Origin: RGIG8244 sp045592785 | GTDB lineage: Bacteria > Verrucomicrobiota > Lentisphaeria > Victivallales > UBA1829 | Assembly: GCA_045592785.1 (NCBI GenBank) | Contig: JAZNVL010000057.1 | Span: forward strand, 62,001-126,000 | Direction of reading: 5' to 3' | DNA: 64,000 nucleotides | Shown here: positions 61,606 through 64,000 of the stretch, one piece after another | How the letters are laid out: every line of letters begins with the position of its first letter | Position numbering within the stretch: position 1 is the first letter of the stretch | Translations under genes and position numbers: made by a program | The notes under the pieces: model-generated | The model's input: the letters and a program-made list of their open reading frames with translations, nothing else | Database searches by the model: none | Told to the model about the DNA's origin: nothing

Positions 61606-63018
61606 ATGAAATATTATCTTGCTTTTGACCTGGGCGCATCCAGCGGACGCGGGATCCTGGGACACATCGACGGTGACGGCAAGCTGATCCTGGAAGAGAT
61701 CCATCGTTTCAAAAATTTCCCCAGTGAAGCGGATGGACATTTCCGTTGGGATTTCAAATCCCTGCTGGGTGAGATCAAAACCGGGATCCGGAAAGCGTAT
61801 GCGGTCACAACGGATATCGTTTCGCTCTCCATCGATACCTGGGGCGTGGACTATGCGTTCTTCCGGAACGGAGAACTGATCCGGGATCCTTACTGCTACC
61901 GGGACTCCCGTACCACTCCTGCGATGGAACAGTTCCACAAAGACGTGATGAGTTCGGAAGATTTGTATTTGCGTACAGGGATCCAGCAGATGGTGTTCAA
62001 CACGATCTATCAGCTTTATGCCCACAAGCAGATGCACCCGGAAGATTTCGGACCCGATTGCGTGGCATTGCTCATGCCCGATGCCCTGATCTATTGTCTG
62101 ACCGGGGAAATGTCTTCGGAATACACCATTGCTTCCACCACCGCGATCGCAGATCCCGTGACCCGTACCTGGGATACCGGACTGTTGGAAAAAGCGGGGA
62201 TCCCTGCGCATATTCTCCCGTCCATCGAAATGGCTGCGAAACGCACCTTCTGTCTGTCGGAAGCTGTCGCAACGGAATTGGGTGTGCCCCGTCTCGGCGT
62301 GGTGAAATGCGGCTCTCATGATACCGCAAGTGCAGTGTCATGCACGCCCTGTGATGCAGACAGCAAATGGCTTTACATCAGTTCCGGTACCTGGGCACTG
62401 CTTGGCGCGGAACTGGCACAGCCTTTCCTGAAAACGACGGCTCTGGACGCTCATTATACCAACGAAGGCGCAGTGGACGGCAAGATCCGGTTCCTCACGA
62501 ATATCATGGGCACCTGGCTGCTGCAGGAAACCCGTCGTGTCTGGCAGGAAAGCGGACGGGATATTTCTTTTGCCCAGATGGAGCAGATGGCGCAGACGGC
62601 ACCCGATGCCGGTCTGATCTTCCCGCCCAACGATCCGGTATTTCTTGCGCCCGGGGATATGCCCGGCAGGATCCGTGAATGGTTCCGCAATGCAGGCAAA
62701 CCGGTTCCGGAAAGTGATGAAGCATTGCTGCGTGCGATCTACGATTCTCTGGCGATCTGTTTCCGTGACAGTATTCAGGCTCTGGAAAAACTCCTGGGGA
62801 CGAAGTACGATGTGTTGCACATTCTCGGCGGTGCGATCCGGGATGAATTCCTGATGAAACTCACGGCGAAAGCCACGGGGATGAAAGTCCTCACCGGTCC
62901 TCTGGAAGCCACTGCGACGGGTAATATTCTGGCGCAGATGCTTGCGGACGGCACGATCGCGGATGTGCAATCCGCCCGTGAACTGGTGCGGAGATCCTGC
63001 GAGATCAAAGAATATTGA
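61606..63018 (+). CDS. rhaB: Rhamnulokinase
   Basis: FGGY-family kinase that phosphorylates L-rhamnulose. The N-terminal LAFDLGASSGRGILG is the phosphate motif, SIDTWGVDYAFF holds the catalytic Asp region, and HILGGAIRDEFLMKLTAKATG is the C-terminal adenosine motif; the GSHDTASAV and SSGTWALLG strings are typical of RhaB. 470 residues, slightly shorter than E. coli RhaB. Co-transcribed with rhaA. Confidence 0.95.
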   Translation: MKYYLAFDLGASSGRGILGHIDGDGKLILEEIHRFKNFPSEADGHFRWDFKSLLGEIKTGIRKAYAVTTDIVSLSIDTWGVDYAFFRNGELIRDPYCYRDSRTTPAMEQFHKDVMSSEDLYLRTGIQQMVFNTIYQLYAHKQMHPEDFGPDCVALLMPDALIYCLTGEMSSEYTIASTTAIADPVTRTWDTGLLEKAGIPAHILPSIEMAAKRTFCLSEAVATELGVPRLGVVKCGSHDTASAVSCTPCDADSKWLYISSGTWALLGAELAQPFLKTTALDAHYTNEGAVDGKIRFLTNIMGTWLLQETRRVWQESGRDISFAQMEQMAQTAPDAGLIFPPNDPVFLAPGDMPGRIREWFRNAGKPVPESDEALLRAIYDSLAICFRDSIQALEKLLGTKYDVLHILGGAIRDEFLMKLTAKATGMKVLTGPLEATATGNILAQMLADGTIADVQSARELVRRSCEIKEY

Positions 63019-63038
63019 TCGCAGTTGAAACGGTAAGC

Positions 63039-63073
63039 GGAGCATACACAAGTGGTATGCTCCCTTTTTTTTT
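63039..63073 (+). terminator. Rho-independent terminator of rhaAB
   Basis: GGAGCATAC (63039-63047) pairs perfectly with GTATGCTCC (63055-63063), 7-nt loop, then C and nine T. Placed 21 nt after the rhaB stop. Confidence 0.93.
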
Positions 63074-63105
63074 GTTGTTTTTTTTGCGAAAATGCGTTTT
63101 CCGGA

Positions 63106-63133
63106 TTGAAGATTTGAAAAAATGTGATATGTT
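63106..63133 (+). promoter_or_regulatory. prfB: Putative prfB promoter
   Basis: TTGAAG at 63106-63111, 16-nt spacer, TATGTT at 63128-63133, 31 nt before the ATG. Confidence 0.5.
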
Positions 63134-63163
63134 ACAGAGATTATAAAAAGAAAGAAGACAAAT

Positions 63164-64000
63164 ATGGAATTGGATGAACTCAGAGAACACAGTCGCGACC
63201 TTACGGAACGCATGGAGCATCTCGGCGCATTTCTCCGCCTGGATGAAGTCAGAGAAAAAATCGCCTCACTGGAAAATGTGATGGCACAACCCGATTTCTG
63301 GGACGATAAGAACAAAGCACAGGCGACCGTACAGGAACTCAGCGGTGCCAAAAACTCCATCGAACCTTTCCTGAAATTGCAGAAGGAAGCGGATGATTTT
63401 GTGGCATTGGCGGAACTCGCCGCGGAAGATGAATCTTTCCTGGCGGAAGCCGAACCCATGTGGAAAGAGCTGGAACAGAATCTGGATAAACTGGAACTGC
63501 TCAGCTTCCTTTCCGGCAAGTTCGACCGGAACAACTGTTATTTCTACATTCATGCCGGGGCAGGGGGAACGGAATCCTGCGACTGGGCAAGTATCCTTTT
63601 GCGCATGTACCGCAGATGGTTCGAACGCCGCGGGTTCAAGGATGAGATCATTGACATGCAGCCCGGGGATGAAGCCGGGATCAAGAGTGCGGTGCTGAAA
63701 GTCACCGGCGAGTTCGCATACGGCTATCTGAAAGCGGAACGCGGCGTACACCGTCTGGTCCGTATTTCACCCTTCGACAGTAACGCACGGCGTCATACCT
63801 CCTTTGCTTCGGCAGATGCCTTCCCGGAAATGGAAGAAGATATCGAACTCGAAATCGAAGAAAAAGATTTGAAAGTCGATACCTATCGCGCATCCGGTGC
63901 CGGTGGACAGTACGTCAACCGTACGGACAGTGCGGTGCGTATCACCCACATCCCGACGGGCGTTGTGGTCGCGTGTCAGGTGGAACGTTCCCAGCACAAG
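63164..64000 (+). CDS. prfB: Peptide chain release factor 2 (3' end outside window)
   Basis: Terminates translation at UGA and UAA. The 279 visible codons are in one frame with no stop. Diagnostic features: the tripeptide SPF at residues 202-204 (UGA/UAA recognition, specific to RF2) and the catalytic GGQ at 247-249 (SGAGGQYVNRTDSAV). The N-terminal coiled region (LTERMEHLGAFLRLDEV) aligns with the place where many RF2 genes carry a programmed +1 frameshift after a CUU-UGA; here that region is an uninterrupted frame. Expected full length is about 365 residues. Confidence 0.95.
   Translation, partial: MELDELREHSRDLTERMEHLGAFLRLDEVREKIASLENVMAQPDFWDDKNKAQATVQELSGAKNSIEPFLKLQKEADDFVALAELAAEDESFLAEAEPMWKELEQNLDKLELLSFLSGKFDRNNCYFYIHAGAGGTESCDWASILLRMYRRWFERRGFKDEIIDMQPGDEAGIKSAVLKVTGEFAYGYLKAERGVHRLVRISPFDSNARRHTSFASADAFPEMEEDIELEIEEKDLKVDTYRASGAGGQYVNRTDSAVRITHIPTGVVVACQVERSQHK

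Overview
The window reads as a chromosomal segment of an anaerobic, lipopolysaccharide-bearing (diderm) bacterium, most likely of the PVC group and probably Lentisphaerota (Victivallis-like). This is inferred from an Rnf complex, Kdo, heptose and Lpt genes, an ExbB/ExbD/TonB system, and two small prepilin-type proteins with the K/H-F-T-[IL]-V-E-L-L start common in that phylum. No rRNA, tRNA, CRISPR array, insertion sequence or integrase was seen. Genes are dense, with many 4-nt ATGA overlaps and AT-rich promoter gaps. Taxonomy is an inference from gene content.

Layout. 1-7358 (+): end of an rnf operon (rnfC partial, rnfD, rnfG, rnfE), then a very large zinc-ribbon/membrane/Sel1-repeat protein. 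7380-16144 (+): GH16 hydrolase, nifU-nifS iron-sulfur assembly pair, large FAD oxidoreductase, histidine kinase and NtrC-type regulator pair, HIT protein. 16145-20877 (-): HAD phosphatase, gyrB and two prepilin-like genes. 20990-27684 (-): envelope operon DUF1015-kdsB-kdsA-kdsC-lptC-lptA-lptB-VOC-hypothetical. 27785-31210 (-): pyrC-pyrB-pyrR-methyltransferase. 31380-32509 (+): small Nfu protein and an EamA transporter. 32512-35600 (-): maf, heptose kinase, membrane protein and ROK kinase. 35727-41223 (+): exbB-exbD-tonB, a GH29-like protein, rlmI and mutY. 41360-60189 (+): a type I secretion locus (ABC exporter with two N-terminal C39-like domains, HlyD adaptor, FAD enzyme) followed by a 13.1-kb gene for a 4368-residue repeat protein. 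60340-63018 (+): rhaA-rhaB. 63164-64000 (+): start of prfB, cut by the window end.

How the parts work together. kdsA/B/C make and activate Kdo, and lptA/B/C are parts of the LPS transport bridge; the heptose kinase adds inner-core capacity. exbB/exbD/tonB energise outer-membrane uptake. nifU/nifS and nfu supply Fe-S clusters for Rnf and MutY-like enzymes. The most unusual unit is 41,254-60,250. A dedicated exporter and adaptor sit beside one giant secreted-looking protein: its N-terminal part is beta-rich and its C-terminal half has about 15 fn3/Ig-like modules sharing an A-x-D-x-x-G-N signature. That pairing is inferred from position and architecture.

Several intergenic gaps carry near-identical promoter-like hexamers (TTGYAA or TTGAAA, 16-17 nt, TATAWT-like), so ordinary housekeeping-sigma transcription of the main operons can be predicted from sequence alone.
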